Shown: positions 43,944 through 54,324 of the stretch, piece after piece
Numbering within the stretch: position 1 is the first letter of the stretch
Layout of the letters: each line of letters opens with the position of its first letter
Assembly: GCF_963678425.1 (NCBI RefSeq)
Contig: NZ_OY782855.1
Location: 744,001 to 808,000 of the forward strand
Source: an uncultured Bacteroides sp.
Lineage (GTDB): Bacteria > Bacteroidota > Bacteroidia > Bacteroidales > Bacteroidaceae
DNA: 64,000 nucleotides
Direction of reading: 5' to 3'
Notes under the pieces: generated by a model
What the model saw: the letters and a program-made list of their open reading frames with translations, nothing else
Databases searched by the model: none
What the model was told of the DNA's origin: nothing
Program-made: the position numbers and the translations under genes

Positions 43944-44390
43944 ATGAGAGAAATAAATCTGATAGTGATACATTGCTCGGCAACGAGAATTGACAGAGAC
44001 ATAACAGCCCAGGACATCAACGCAGCCCACAAGGTAAGAGGATTCTCTTCTTGGGGCTATCATTACTACATCCGCAAGAGCGGAAAGGTGGAACCTATGC
44101 GCAATTTAGACGAGACAGGAGCTCATGCCCGGGGGTATAATGCCAGATCAATAGGCATCTGCTACGAAGGTGGACTGAACGCCAACGGCAAGCCTGCTGA
44201 TACCCGCACGCTCTCTCAGCAGATTGCGCTGCACGCCCTGGTTAGCAAGTTACTGAAACAATTCCCGGGCTCAAGGGTAGTTGGCCACAGAGACCTGAGT
44301 CCGGACAAGAACTACGACGGCATTATTGAGCCGTCTGAAAGGGTGAAGGAATGCCCCAGCTTCAATGTTTTGGACGAGGTCTGGGAATAG
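43944..44390 (+). CDS. N-acetylmuramoyl-L-alanine amidase (amidase_2/PGRP fold)
   Basis: A 148-residue cytoplasmic-form amidase that cuts the bond between MurNAc and the peptide stem. The start is set at ATG 43944 (MREINLIVIHCSATR), after AGAAAGAA; an upstream ATG at 43923 is less likely. Zinc ligands are His10 (IHCSATR), His115 (VVGHRDL) and Cys137 (KECPSF), with WGYHYYI for the fold. There is no signal peptide, as in phage-type lysins. Confidence 0.93.
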   Translation: MREINLIVIHCSATRIDRDITAQDINAAHKVRGFSSWGYHYYIRKSGKVEPMRNLDETGAHARGYNARSIGICYEGGLNANGKPADTRTLSQQIALHALVSKLLKQFPGSRVVGHRDLSPDKNYDGIIEPSERVKECPSFNVLDEVWE

Positions 44391-44482
44391 CAGTAAAGGC
44401 AGGCAGGGCGTTCATGGATTCTGATGAAACATTATCCGGAAAAAGATACCGGCCGGAAGCTTGTGGGGTACCTGTAAAACAA

Positions 44483-44523
44483 AAGAGACCGTCTTCAATT
44501 AATATTAAGACGGTCTCTTCTTC
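44483..44523. terminator. Terminator between amidase and the giant surface-protein gene
   Basis: AAGAGACCGTCTT and AAGACGGTCTCTT pair perfectly (13 bp, 11-nt loop). It lies between convergent genes and can serve both. No gene is seen in 44391-44482. Confidence 0.85.
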
Positions 44524-44553
44524 ATTATGAAATCTACTCAATTAACAATAGCC

Positions 44554-47500
44554 CTATTTATCCATATTGATCCATTTGGTTAATCCCAACTGTTTGGTAT
44601 TGTTTATTTTTACATTTACAAAATACAATCCGGAAGTAAGCTTCAGTTTATCGAACTTATAGAGCTGTGGCTTTCCGTCGTGTGTTCTGTTTTCCATATA
44701 GACAAGCTGACCCACATTGTTGTAAATGCGCACATTCAATGTTCCGGAAGTTGGTTCGCTAACATTCAGCGTAAACTCATTGTTCGAAGGATTTGGATAT
44801 ATTCCCAGTAAGCTACTGCCCGATTCCGGATTTGCAATGTTTGTTCTGATCAGATTTATCATTACCTCATCAGACTGTGAATCGACAATTCCATCGTTTA
44901 CAATCAGACTGAAGATTAACTGACTGTTCTCTTTCGGAGCTATAAATGCCGGTTTGGCAGCATGTACATCGCTCAGTGTGATTCCCTCGGGGGCAGTCCA
45001 GAGATAAGTCAGTCCATCATTGTCTGCATCAAACGATTTAGAACCATCCAATATAACAACCGGACTCTGATCTGTGATAAGCTGGTCTGTTCCGGCATCG
45101 GCTACAGGAGCGGTATTTCCTCTCAGGCTCCATTGAGCTTCGGGTGACAAGGTTCCTGTTTTACCGCTTAAATACTTCTTCAGATTAGCAGTATTTACAG
45201 AGATAGAGAAGGTTCCACCCGACTCAACGCCCACATTTCCAAAGTTACCAACTAAGTACTGTGTATCACTATTCCTGGTTACCGTGAGTGAATTTACATT
45301 GGTTACAGTGCCATTTAACCGGCTTACCAGATTATCCTTCAATATATTTTCATTCAGGATTTTATCTGAGAAGTCCAACAGAACCGAAGCCGGATGCATG
45401 CGCTGAACAGTGGTAGGAATATTGTTCCAATTGGCTGACAACGGCGTATCGTCAATGTAAATAGGAAGTTCTGTAAGCGACGTATTTCCAAACGGATCTA
45501 CACATTCTGCCTGTAGCTTCATGCTTCCCGAGCTAGGTATAGATACTTGCAAGGTAAGCAATCCGGTAGAAGCAGGTAAGGTATCGGTAAGTAAGGTCGA
45601 TGTTCCGAAACTGCTGTAATAGAGCTTTATACGGGAATTGGGTGCATTTACCTTCATCGATACTTTCACTTGCGTGGTCGATGTGATTCCATCGCTGGAA
45701 GAGTAACCCATATCGGGAGATATATTCATCTCCGTAACAGCAGGCGGAGCACTTCTGTTTACAGTCCAGGTACGTTCCTCGGTTCCCGATGACATGTTAT
45801 TTGCCATATCGGCAATATTGGCCTTATTTATTTTCAGAGTATAAACTCCTTCATAATAGGTCAGCAGGCGGAATTGAGTCAACAGATAAGTGGAATCGTT
45901 CTCTTTGGTGATGTTTACCTGCGAAATAGGCTGTTGCTGAGAGTCTTTCCACAGTTCTATCATTGCGAGACTCAATCCGGTAATCGGTTCGCTGAACTTC
46001 ACTTCAATGGCAGTGATGTGCTGAGCGTCGAAGCCACCTTCATTTTTCAAGGTAATTTCGCTGATCTTTGGTCCCTGTGTATCTGTCTTCCAGTTCACAG
46101 AGTAATTGAGCATACCCAATACACCTGTCTTCGATTTGATTTGAAGCAGATCAACCGTTAAGCCATACGATGCATCTTCCGTCATAATGTTATTCAGGCC
46201 CAGAAGCTTAAATAGCTTTCCTTCGGAATCCATTGCCGTGATGGTAACAGCACCGGTAACACTCTTTCCATTCTTAGTCCAGATCAGACGATCGGCTGTA
46301 AAGGTTGCAGCATCAACGGGAACGGTAAAGCGTATCATCAGGTTATCAAAGGATGCGCCAGTTCCGTTTGCCGGCAAACCTATGATTTCCTGAACTGCCG
46401 GCGTATTAGTGAACTGTGACCAGGTAGCTTGTTTGGCAAGCGTTCCCTTTTCACCCGTGAGATTGGTAATGCCTGTTGTTTGCACAGTGAGTACATAATA
46501 ACCATCGGGCAATGTTACGGGTGAAATATCCACATCAAACGTAGTTGAATTTATTTCCGTAACCTTTACCGTATTGTTCATCAGGTTGTCTCCTCCCTGA
46601 GCGCGCAAAGTCATATCTTCAAACGTAAATGTTGATCCGTTGACCGGGGATTCAAATACTACCCTAACCGAAGCCAGACGGGTATTTATTACCGATGTAG
46701 GAACATTTTCTATGCGCAGTACTGTAGGCGGATTGACTTTGTCCGGTACAAATTTAAGTTTGTATTTAGTTAACTGAACAGTAGAAAACTCATCCGTAAA
46801 ATGAATCATGTTTTCGTAAACAGGTTCACCGCCATCGGGCAAGGTAACATGTGTTTGCCATACATTGTCTGTAGGAAGCACTTTGCTATCGCTTACACGC
46901 GTTACGCTTACAATCTTGTAGCGTCCGGCAGTAGGATCAGTTACTTTTCCGTAATTCCAGCCATACAATTTAGGGTTAACCTGCAGTTCCAGTTCATACT
47001 CGGGTGATGACAGTGCCCCGCTGATAGCAATTGAATTGACAGGAGTTACCGGAAGTACAACACCATTGGAGGTATAGATTGCATCCGGAGTTTCTTTTGA
47101 ATCCTGTACTTCGTTTACCAGAAAATCATTGATGCCATCATCGCCGGTGTACACACGTATACTGCGGATCAGTTCGTGCAGTTTTGCTCCGCTGACCAAG
47201 CTCAGATCGGGATTGCCAAAGCTGTTGCAATGTACCACACGTGTTTCGTAGTTAACAAAATGTCCCAGCAAATCAGAAGTAAACCACCATTGACCAATTG
47301 CGGTTGACTTAGGTGCGATATTTCCGAAATCGATGTTGGTAAGACCAAGCTGACGCGGTTGTCCGTTGAGGTTGGAGCCTATTAATGCCACATGGATAGC
47401 CAGTCCTTTCTTATTTTCAATAATCTCAGGTTGAGCTGATTCCACACGCACTTTGGTTGCCTGTCCGTATCCGTCGTTCTGAATCATCAGTGCCAGTTCG

Positions 47501-50500
47501 GCGGGAACAATTGGTTCAATGGCTTCCGTAAGCGGATCGTCTCCCAGGATATCGCGCTGCATAAAGTAGTGCAGGAACAAATCGGGACTAGGATTTACAT
47601 CCAGCGAAACCGGGAAGAGTTGTTTGGTAACTTCCAGTCCGTTGAACGGATCTATGTATGAGAACGAACCACCAAACGAGTAACTTGTTGCTACCTGAGG
47701 AGCTGCGCCTTTCTCCGGAATAAAGAGAATAGTGGCACTACCCTTCTGTCCTGCTCCAAGCGATCCGGTTCCATCGATTCCGGTGAGGATACTCAGTGCT
47801 TTGGTATTGATCTGGAAGAGATCGTTGCAAAGCACTCCCTTGTTGTTCTTGATCTCCAGATTCAGCTTGAGATTGGTCATTGCGTTCTGGGTATTTCCAT
47901 TGTTGATGGTCAAAGTACCTTCAAACGCCTCGCGGGTCATCGTCAGTTTCTGTGAGATCTGCAATGTAATCGAAGCGCAAACTGATTTCTTGCCTTCTTC
48001 GGTCTGCTCCTTTATCGTGGTATAAGCAGTATTTACCATATCACGAACATCGGAATAACCTCTTCCAATAGCGTAGTTACGTGCGGAATCGGCCCGATGA
48101 ACATACGTTGACAAGGAATCGTTATTGATAATATCCGGGAAACTGCTATTCGGTGTGTATACACCCTGACTATGAGCATCCATCGTACGGTTCCAGCGGG
48201 CAGCAAAAGATTCTATCTCTGTTGTCAGAATATCGGTTCCGTTCAGCTTTTGCTTAATTGTTTCAATATCACCCGAAGTGATCTTCTTTTTATAGATAGT
48301 AAAGGAATTAACTGCGCTGGCAAAATCAACAAAGTTAACCCGTTTGTACATATCCTTCATTCCGGTAACCTCATCCATCCATTTCTTCTCTGCGTCAGCG
48401 CTATACGATGCCCACAGCAGATCAGTAAATGCCTGTTTCAGAATTGGCGGCATTAATGGCTTAGGAACAGCTGCTCTCAGAGAAGCAGGAGGAGTACTGC
48501 CTGGAAGCAGCGGAGGGTCTCCCCAGCAAGAGAGGATGGCTTGTCCAAGTCCCAGAACACAACCGGCCGGAGTAAATCCGATACCGCAGGTAATAACATC
48601 GGTCATTGTAATTCCGTCTTCATCACCAAAGGATTTCAGACAGGAAATAACACCCGATATCTTACCGATAAGTCCAGGATCGCAGCCAAGTATAGCCAAA
48701 GCCAGATCCATCATACAATTATCACATTCGTATACATTGTTGACAGAGACAGTAGAATTATTATTTGAAGGCACAACATATACATATCCGCCTCCACCTC
48801 CGCCTAAAGAAGGTCCGCCACCACCGCCTCCGGAAGGAGCTGTCCAGCCGGTGCCCAAACAAACTCTGCCTTCATATTTAAATAACACAGCGCCCTGATG
48901 CCATTTTTTATCCTTACCACAATAGAAGCCGTGTATTTCGACAACAACATCGTAACAATTGCCATCTGCTCTTTTGGAGACTCCGGTAAGCAGACTACCC
49001 GCTGCTCTTCGCTTCATTACTACCGGAATCTGAATAGATTGCTGTGCCAGCAAATCCATTTTCGTAAAGTTGGTAATAAACTCATATTCAGGATCAGTAG
49101 GCAGGGTTAAAGTAACGTCCACTGCAGTGATCAGTCCCTTGTTAGTGAGCGTAACCATAAACGGGTAAGTTTCATCGTTTACCAGTTTTGGCATCACGTC
49201 GGGCATTTCCATCACAACGACCGGTGCAGGAACATTGGTTTCGAACTTCATAATCAGATCTACCTTGTATTCATCCTCAATCTGAGTAGGTACCACTTCC
49301 CAGGTATACGTAATGGCCTGGAAACTGATAAAGATACTTTGAGACAGAACCTTTCCGGCATCGATAATGATATTGTTACGGTAACCGTCGTGCTTATCGG
49401 CTTCAACGGTTAGCGAATAATATCCTTCAGGAATACTGTCAGCCTTGAATATTCCGTCGGTACCAGTGAATCCTTCCGCAACGATAACTCCGCTGTATGG
49501 ATGCCTTACAACTACATGAGCATTCTTTAAATGAGGAGCCTCGGTGGTGTTATAAGTATATTCGTCAATAACATCAATGCTCAGGCTTCCTCTGGCTTCT
49601 GAAACTGCTTCGAGCTTATAAGGTAATGCAATTCCCTTACCGTGTTCGCAGTTAATGGCAATTGAGCCGTTTACCGGTGTATTCAGCAGCAGATCCGTAT
49701 CAGTCATCTTCAGGGTGATTGTTACACTTTCAGATGGCTTGATATTGGCTATGGAATCAGCACTGGTTAAACTCATGAAATTAACTTTCGGGAGCGATAA
49801 GCGTACAATTCCGGTTTCTCCGGCACCCTTGTTGGTGAGGCTAATCTCCAGATACTTAGTAGATCCTTTAGATATAGTTGTATTGATACTTGAAGGACTT
49901 GTTTCGAGAAACGCTTCCTGCTCCTGACAATAATAATATGCATTATATCCGATACTAGCACCTTCGTCACAGCTCAATACAAAATCCAGTTTCTGATAAT
50001 CGGTGGTTTTGCTGCGTACTGTGCCAAGAATGGTATAACTAAATTCGGCAGTGGCATTCCCTGACAGAACAGCAATAGGATTTACCGTAAGCGTGCATCC
50101 CTCAGGTAGCTGAGCTATTTTCATCTGAACATTTTTCAGTTCAATATTACTGGTATTCTTTATCTGAAGCGTTCCGTTCAATGGTTGGCCAATCTTTGTC
50201 AGCCAGGTAATGTAGTCGCTGGAAGTACGCTTCATGCCCAGTATATCAAATGAGTCCTGAACATCGGTCAACGCTTCGTCCGGGAAACATGCACCAACGT
50301 CAAAATGTCCCGATTCGTCGGGTAACGGAGTAAACTGAATCTTATAATTGCCCTGATCATCAGTCAGCGCCTTCAAGTCTTTCCGCATTCCGTTACAGAG
50401 CAGATAAACATCCACATTGACATTTCCTGCCGGCTGCTTATTTACCTTCGTAGCCTTTCCATAAATCTCAATCGGTTTATTGGGCAGGAACTGAGTCAAA

Positions 50501-53500
50501 TCAACCACTGCTGTGGCAGTATACTCCGGTACAAGTGTCATTGATACCGGATTAGCCGTGTTGTTGGTGTAAACCAGTTCGTTTACTACATTACCCGGAT
50601 TGGCATAAGCTAAGAGTTTATATGTTCCTGTTTTTGCAGGTAAAGCTACATTCTCACTGAACGAAACAGAATCGTTCATTAAAAGCTGAGCCGAAGTGGT
50701 ATAAGTACCCAGCAATACATCACTGGCATCTACGTAATCGTCTTTCGACAAATAGAATGCAACTTTAGATCCCATCGGTGCATTCAGATAGCCATTATTC
50801 TTCAGTTTCCCGCTTACCAGAACGGTTTCACTGGTTACAGCGGTAGATTTGCTTACCTTGACACCTTCTATCACGAAATCGGGCTTATTCAGGTCGGTAA
50901 CATACAGGATGCAGAATCCGGAAACAAATCCATCAGAACGCACTGTTATGTTGACAGCCTGATTACCATCCTCAACTCCATCATTTATGGTAGTAATTGG
51001 TACCTCCACACTTTTTTGTCCGGCAGGAATGACGGCTGTCTGCTGAATCTCAACTTCTGTTGGGTCGTTATACGAAATAGCTACATTCAAGCTATGAGAG
51101 GTTTCCGTATTTCGTGTAATAATCAGTTTCCCCGCATTGACTCTTCCTTCAAAAACAGAAAGAGGATTAACGCTTACCGATAATGCCGGTCCATCGTTAT
51201 CGGCTATTACTAGACTTTTAATTACCACACCTCCGTTTTCAGGTGTAGAGTTACAACTACACGATTTTACATATACGGCTCCTGTAATGTCTACTTTCCG
51301 ATAGCCATCTACCTCGCTGTTATCTACCACACCAATATTAAAGCGTGCTTCTTCTGTACCGGAAGGAATGGTAATGGTAGCCGGGAAAATCAGTGCATTA
51401 GGAGTAGATGCCGTAAAATTAATCGTTATATTACCTTCCAAAGGTGTTCTTCGGATTATTCCTGTAGTGGCATACATACCCGATGCTTCCTGCACAGTAT
51501 CCGCACTCAGTGTGAATTCCAGCTTAGGCATATCGTTATCATTGATTATTGCCGATACAGTTCCCGACACAAATCCTCCGGAACTGATTGTGATAGTAGC
51601 AGTTTCACTCAGTTCGGGCGTAGAATCATCGTAAACGTAAATTGGTACAATTACAACTGAATCGTTTGCCGGAATTGTTGCAGCATTGTTGAACAGCCAT
51701 TGACTGTTTTTATCCGTTGAGAGATAAACCGTAAGCGGCTGATTGGTAATCAGATTCCTGCTTATCTTCAGTTTCAGCGTATCGCCTTCGTTGGCAACGG
51801 TCTTATTCAGTGAAGCTTTCAGTTCCGTAGCTTCATTATCAAGTATCTGTATGCTTGATTTAGCACCACGGTAAGATGTTGCCGAAACAGATATGTCCAC
51901 AAATCTCGGACCATCAACTATCGAATTATCAATTGCCGTGAAGTTGAATATCTCCGAAGACATATTTTCAGGAATGACAACCGATGTTGGGATGGTTATC
52001 TGCCCGCTTAGAGAAGGACTGATATTAACCCGAAGTGCGGACGAGAAATCACCGCTCCGGGTAATAACACATCGAACCGGACTAGTAGACCCCTCAGACA
52101 GTGTTGAAGTTGCCACATCAAGGAACAGATAATCAACTGCTGTCACTGTATTTGCAGACAGGGCTTTGTTGTTTGCATCAGTTCCGCTATGTTCAATCAA
52201 CGAACTTGAGGGATAAAGCGCCACTTCAATATTGGCAATCCCGGAAAACCGAAGCACGTCGGGGACTGTGAATTTGAAGCTTCTATCGAGGGTGGCACCT
52301 GCAGCCAAATCGGTGCTACATACAGGTGAAGGGTTCAGCGCAACTCTCCTCCCGGAAGCAGAGACAAGGGTTATCCCCTCTGACCAGCCTCCCAAAGCAG
52401 GAGCTACACCGATATTCTGTACTTTCCAGCTTATCTGCAACGAATCTCCCGGAATAAGCGAAGTACCAGCTGCCTGAATATCTTTTACCATTATATCAGG
52501 AAATGGCTTTAATACCACCATGATAGAATCGGCAAAACGACTCATATTATTATTTTCGGACAATTCTGTAAGTGAACCCTGGTAATCTGCTTTTACAAAC
52601 AAATAATACTTTCCGCTATATTCTGTTGGCATAGTTATGGCATAAGATTGCGTATAGCTCTCATTTATGCCCAACTGTCCCATATTGTATTTCGTCATCA
52701 GCTGTGTTTTCGGACCATTCATCGTTGAGTCCGTTGAGAAATACACTACATCCATCCATTGTGATGCTACAGTAGCTGTCTGGCCAATGTTTTTCACAGT
52801 AAAGCTTACCGTAAATTTACTCCCTGATTCTATATCCTTTGGAGCCTTAATATCAGTAACGATAAGGTCGGGTAAGAATTTAGTGGTAAAAGCTTGCACA
52901 TCACTTTCCGCCGTAGAGCATTCGTTTATGGAAACAATTTTCCAATGATACTTCACTCCTGGCTTCAAATTATACACTCGTGTGCTTGTTGAATAAATAT
53001 TGGACAGATACGGACTGGTAGGCATGGTTGTGCCATCTTCCCATAGGAAAAGATTGTAATAACGCGTATTGAGAGAAGGCTGCCAATACAGATCGAAATA
53101 GGAAGAATTAAGATTGTCCTGTCCGTTCTGGGGTATCATTCCCAGCACTTTTTCGCAAGGTTTACACTCCACTCCTACAGTTCCCGAATAAGTGAATGCC
53201 TTGATATTTTCATTGAAAAGTACATTCTGGATATTCACCGTATGAGTACCGCTGTTCACAGATTTCATGGCTAATTTGCACAATATACCCGAGCCGGTCA
53301 AACCAGTTGCAGAAGCAAAAGAGACTTTAATAAGATTGGCGGCAGCGTTGTTTTGCAATGAGACAGTAAAATCTCCGGCCTGAATATTTGATTTTATTCC
53401 TAGCAGATTGGTATTAAATGATAATTCAAAACTACCGGAATAGATCTTGGTACCGGGAGCAATCTCTATACGGACTGGCAAATAAAAAGTATCCAGCAAT

Positions 53501-54249
53501 TGCGTTCCGCTGTTTACGATACTTAATTTTACTCCCCGTACATCAATAACTCCGGTTGTATAATTAACATTCCCTTTGGCATCAGTGGCGAAAATCTTAG
53601 TTGTACCCGGAGATACTGCTGTAACTTTACCACTGGCATCTACCGAGGCAATTCCTGCATCAGCACTTCCGAAAGTATATGGTTTAGTTCCTCCCGAAGC
53701 CGACATCTGAACGTTTTCTCCCACATACAATTCCCGGCTGTCTGGATAGATATCAGGGTAAGAAATTGAACTACTCTGAACATACCCATACTTAAATGTC
53801 ATGGAAGGTTTTCCTTCGTTCAGCATACTGAACGAAGGAATATTTTCAAGGTAAGTATATCCCCCTCTTATGGAACGAAAACGAAGATAGAACATTTTTC
53901 CGTCGCCTGTGAGCGGTTGTGTTCCGGCTCCGGCAATATAAATTTTCCCGGCTTTAGAACTATTAACTGTAGGAAGTCCCCAGCTTTTTAATACGGTTCC
54001 TAGCGAATCAATTCCCAGATATTCTATATAGGAAGAATTATACGTAAAACCGAATTTATACGCATAAATTCCTTTTCCGGTAAGCAGCGAATCGGCATTA
54101 ACAGCAATGGTAAAAGTATCCTTTTCAATTACTGTTGTGTTGGGGACACTAAATCCGACTGTTTGCGCAACTATTTTCTCCACTGGAAGCATACTGAACA
54201 ATAGCATGCAGATGCAAGGGATAATTGTGGATATTATATGCTTTTTCAT
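44554..54249 (-). CDS. Giant secreted multi-domain protein with cohesin-like domains and T9SS sorting domain
   Basis: 3231 residues. Signal peptide (about 1-28), then a cohesin-like domain (~30-155), a Big_2-type Ig domain (~160-240), a second cohesin-like domain (~240-365), a fibronectin-III-like domain (~366-455), CARDB repeats (~458-700, again ~1120-1250), several Calx-beta domains (~705-1115), a carboxypeptidase-regulatory-like domain (~1550), a Gly-rich stretch (~1805-1820), further Ig-like repeats, a PKD-type domain (~3045-3140) and a T9SS type A C-terminal sorting domain (GIYPNPSNNEFTLNV, ~3145-3231). It is probably a cell-surface scaffold. The dockerin protein is encoded just upstream. 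Confidence 0.85.
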   Translation of the reverse strand: MKKHIISTIIPCICMLLFSMLPVEKIVAQTVGFSVPNTTVIEKDTFTIAVNADSLLTGKGIYAYKFGFTYNSSYIEYLGIDSLGTVLKSWGLPTVNSSKAGKIYIAGAGTQPLTGDGKMFYLRFRSIRGGYTYLENIPSFSMLNEGKPSMTFKYGYVQSSSISYPDIYPDSRELYVGENVQMSASGGTKPYTFGSADAGIASVDASGKVTAVSPGTTKIFATDAKGNVNYTTGVIDVRGVKLSIVNSGTQLLDTFYLPVRIEIAPGTKIYSGSFELSFNTNLLGIKSNIQAGDFTVSLQNNAAANLIKVSFASATGLTGSGILCKLAMKSVNSGTHTVNIQNVLFNENIKAFTYSGTVGVECKPCEKVLGMIPQNGQDNLNSSYFDLYWQPSLNTRYYNLFLWEDGTTMPTSPYLSNIYSTSTRVYNLKPGVKYHWKIVSINECSTAESDVQAFTTKFLPDLIVTDIKAPKDIESGSKFTVSFTVKNIGQTATVASQWMDVVYFSTDSTMNGPKTQLMTKYNMGQLGINESYTQSYAITMPTEYSGKYYLFVKADYQGSLTELSENNNMSRFADSIMVVLKPFPDIMVKDIQAAGTSLIPGDSLQISWKVQNIGVAPALGGWSEGITLVSASGRRVALNPSPVCSTDLAAGATLDRSFKFTVPDVLRFSGIANIEVALYPSSSLIEHSGTDANNKALSANTVTAVDYLFLDVATSTLSEGSTSPVRCVITRSGDFSSALRVNISPSLSGQITIPTSVVIPENMSSEIFNFTAIDNSIVDGPRFVDISVSATSYRGAKSSIQILDNEATELKASLNKTVANEGDTLKLKISRNLITNQPLTVYLSTDKNSQWLFNNAATIPANDSVVIVPIYVYDDSTPELSETATITISSGGFVSGTVSAIINDNDMPKLEFTLSADTVQEASGMYATTGIIRRTPLEGNITINFTASTPNALIFPATITIPSGTEEARFNIGVVDNSEVDGYRKVDITGAVYVKSCSCNSTPENGGVVIKSLVIADNDGPALSVSVNPLSVFEGRVNAGKLIITRNTETSHSLNVAISYNDPTEVEIQQTAVIPAGQKSVEVPITTINDGVEDGNQAVNITVRSDGFVSGFCILYVTDLNKPDFVIEGVKVSKSTAVTSETVLVSGKLKNNGYLNAPMGSKVAFYLSKDDYVDASDVLLGTYTTSAQLLMNDSVSFSENVALPAKTGTYKLLAYANPGNVVNELVYTNNTANPVSMTLVPEYTATAVVDLTQFLPNKPIEIYGKATKVNKQPAGNVNVDVYLLCNGMRKDLKALTDDQGNYKIQFTPLPDESGHFDVGACFPDEALTDVQDSFDILGMKRTSSDYITWLTKIGQPLNGTLQIKNTSNIELKNVQMKIAQLPEGCTLTVNPIAVLSGNATAEFSYTILGTVRSKTTDYQKLDFVLSCDEGASIGYNAYYYCQEQEAFLETSPSSINTTISKGSTKYLEISLTNKGAGETGIVRLSLPKVNFMSLTSADSIANIKPSESVTITLKMTDTDLLLNTPVNGSIAINCEHGKGIALPYKLEAVSEARGSLSIDVIDEYTYNTTEAPHLKNAHVVVRHPYSGVIVAEGFTGTDGIFKADSIPEGYYSLTVEADKHDGYRNNIIIDAGKVLSQSIFISFQAITYTWEVVPTQIEDEYKVDLIMKFETNVPAPVVVMEMPDVMPKLVNDETYPFMVTLTNKGLITAVDVTLTLPTDPEYEFITNFTKMDLLAQQSIQIPVVMKRRAAGSLLTGVSKRADGNCYDVVVEIHGFYCGKDKKWHQGAVLFKYEGRVCLGTGWTAPSGGGGGGPSLGGGGGGYVYVVPSNNNSTVSVNNVYECDNCMMDLALAILGCDPGLIGKISGVISCLKSFGDEDGITMTDVITCGIGFTPAGCVLGLGQAILSCWGDPPLLPGSTPPASLRAAVPKPLMPPILKQAFTDLLWASYSADAEKKWMDEVTGMKDMYKRVNFVDFASAVNSFTIYKKKITSGDIETIKQKLNGTDILTTEIESFAARWNRTMDAHSQGVYTPNSSFPDIINNDSLSTYVHRADSARNYAIGRGYSDVRDMVNTAYTTIKEQTEEGKKSVCASITLQISQKLTMTREAFEGTLTINNGNTQNAMTNLKLNLEIKNNKGVLCNDLFQINTKALSILTGIDGTGSLGAGQKGSATILFIPEKGAAPQVATSYSFGGSFSYIDPFNGLEVTKQLFPVSLDVNPSPDLFLHYFMQRDILGDDPLTEAIEPIVPAELALMIQNDGYGQATKVRVESAQPEIIENKKGLAIHVALIGSNLNGQPRQLGLTNIDFGNIAPKSTAIGQWWFTSDLLGHFVNYETRVVHCNSFGNPDLSLVSGAKLHELIRSIRVYTGDDGINDFLVNEVQDSKETPDAIYTSNGVVLPVTPVNSIAISGALSSPEYELELQVNPKLYGWNYGKVTDPTAGRYKIVSVTRVSDSKVLPTDNVWQTHVTLPDGGEPVYENMIHFTDEFSTVQLTKYKLKFVPDKVNPPTVLRIENVPTSVINTRLASVRVVFESPVNGSTFTFEDMTLRAQGGDNLMNNTVKVTEINSTTFDVDISPVTLPDGYYVLTVQTTGITNLTGEKGTLAKQATWSQFTNTPAVQEIIGLPANGTGASFDNLMIRFTVPVDAATFTADRLIWTKNGKSVTGAVTITAMDSEGKLFKLLGLNNIMTEDASYGLTVDLLQIKSKTGVLGMLNYSVNWKTDTQGPKISEITLKNEGGFDAQHITAIEVKFSEPITGLSLAMIELWKDSQQQPISQVNITKENDSTYLLTQFRLLTYYEGVYTLKINKANIADMANNMSSGTEERTWTVNRSAPPAVTEMNISPDMGYSSSDGITSTTQVKVSMKVNAPNSRIKLYYSSFGTSTLLTDTLPASTGLLTLQVSIPSSGSMKLQAECVDPFGNTSLTELPIYIDDTPLSANWNNIPTTVQRMHPASVLLDFSDKILNENILKDNLVSRLNGTVTNVNSLTVTRNSDTQYLVGNFGNVGVESGGTFSISVNTANLKKYLSGKTGTLSPEAQWSLRGNTAPVADAGTDQLITDQSPVVILDGSKSFDADNDGLTYLWTAPEGITLSDVHAAKPAFIAPKENSQLIFSLIVNDGIVDSQSDEVMINLIRTNIANPESGSSLLGIYPNPSNNEFTLNVSEPTSGTLNVRIYNNVGQLVYMENRTHDGKPQLYKFDKLKLTSGLYFVNVKINNTKQLGLTKWINMDK

Positions 54250-54324
54250 TGTCGTAGTTGTTTAATTATTGAAACTCTTAATTTTTCCTGATAATCAAAA
54301 TCAGTAAAAAGATTTTCATCTTCA

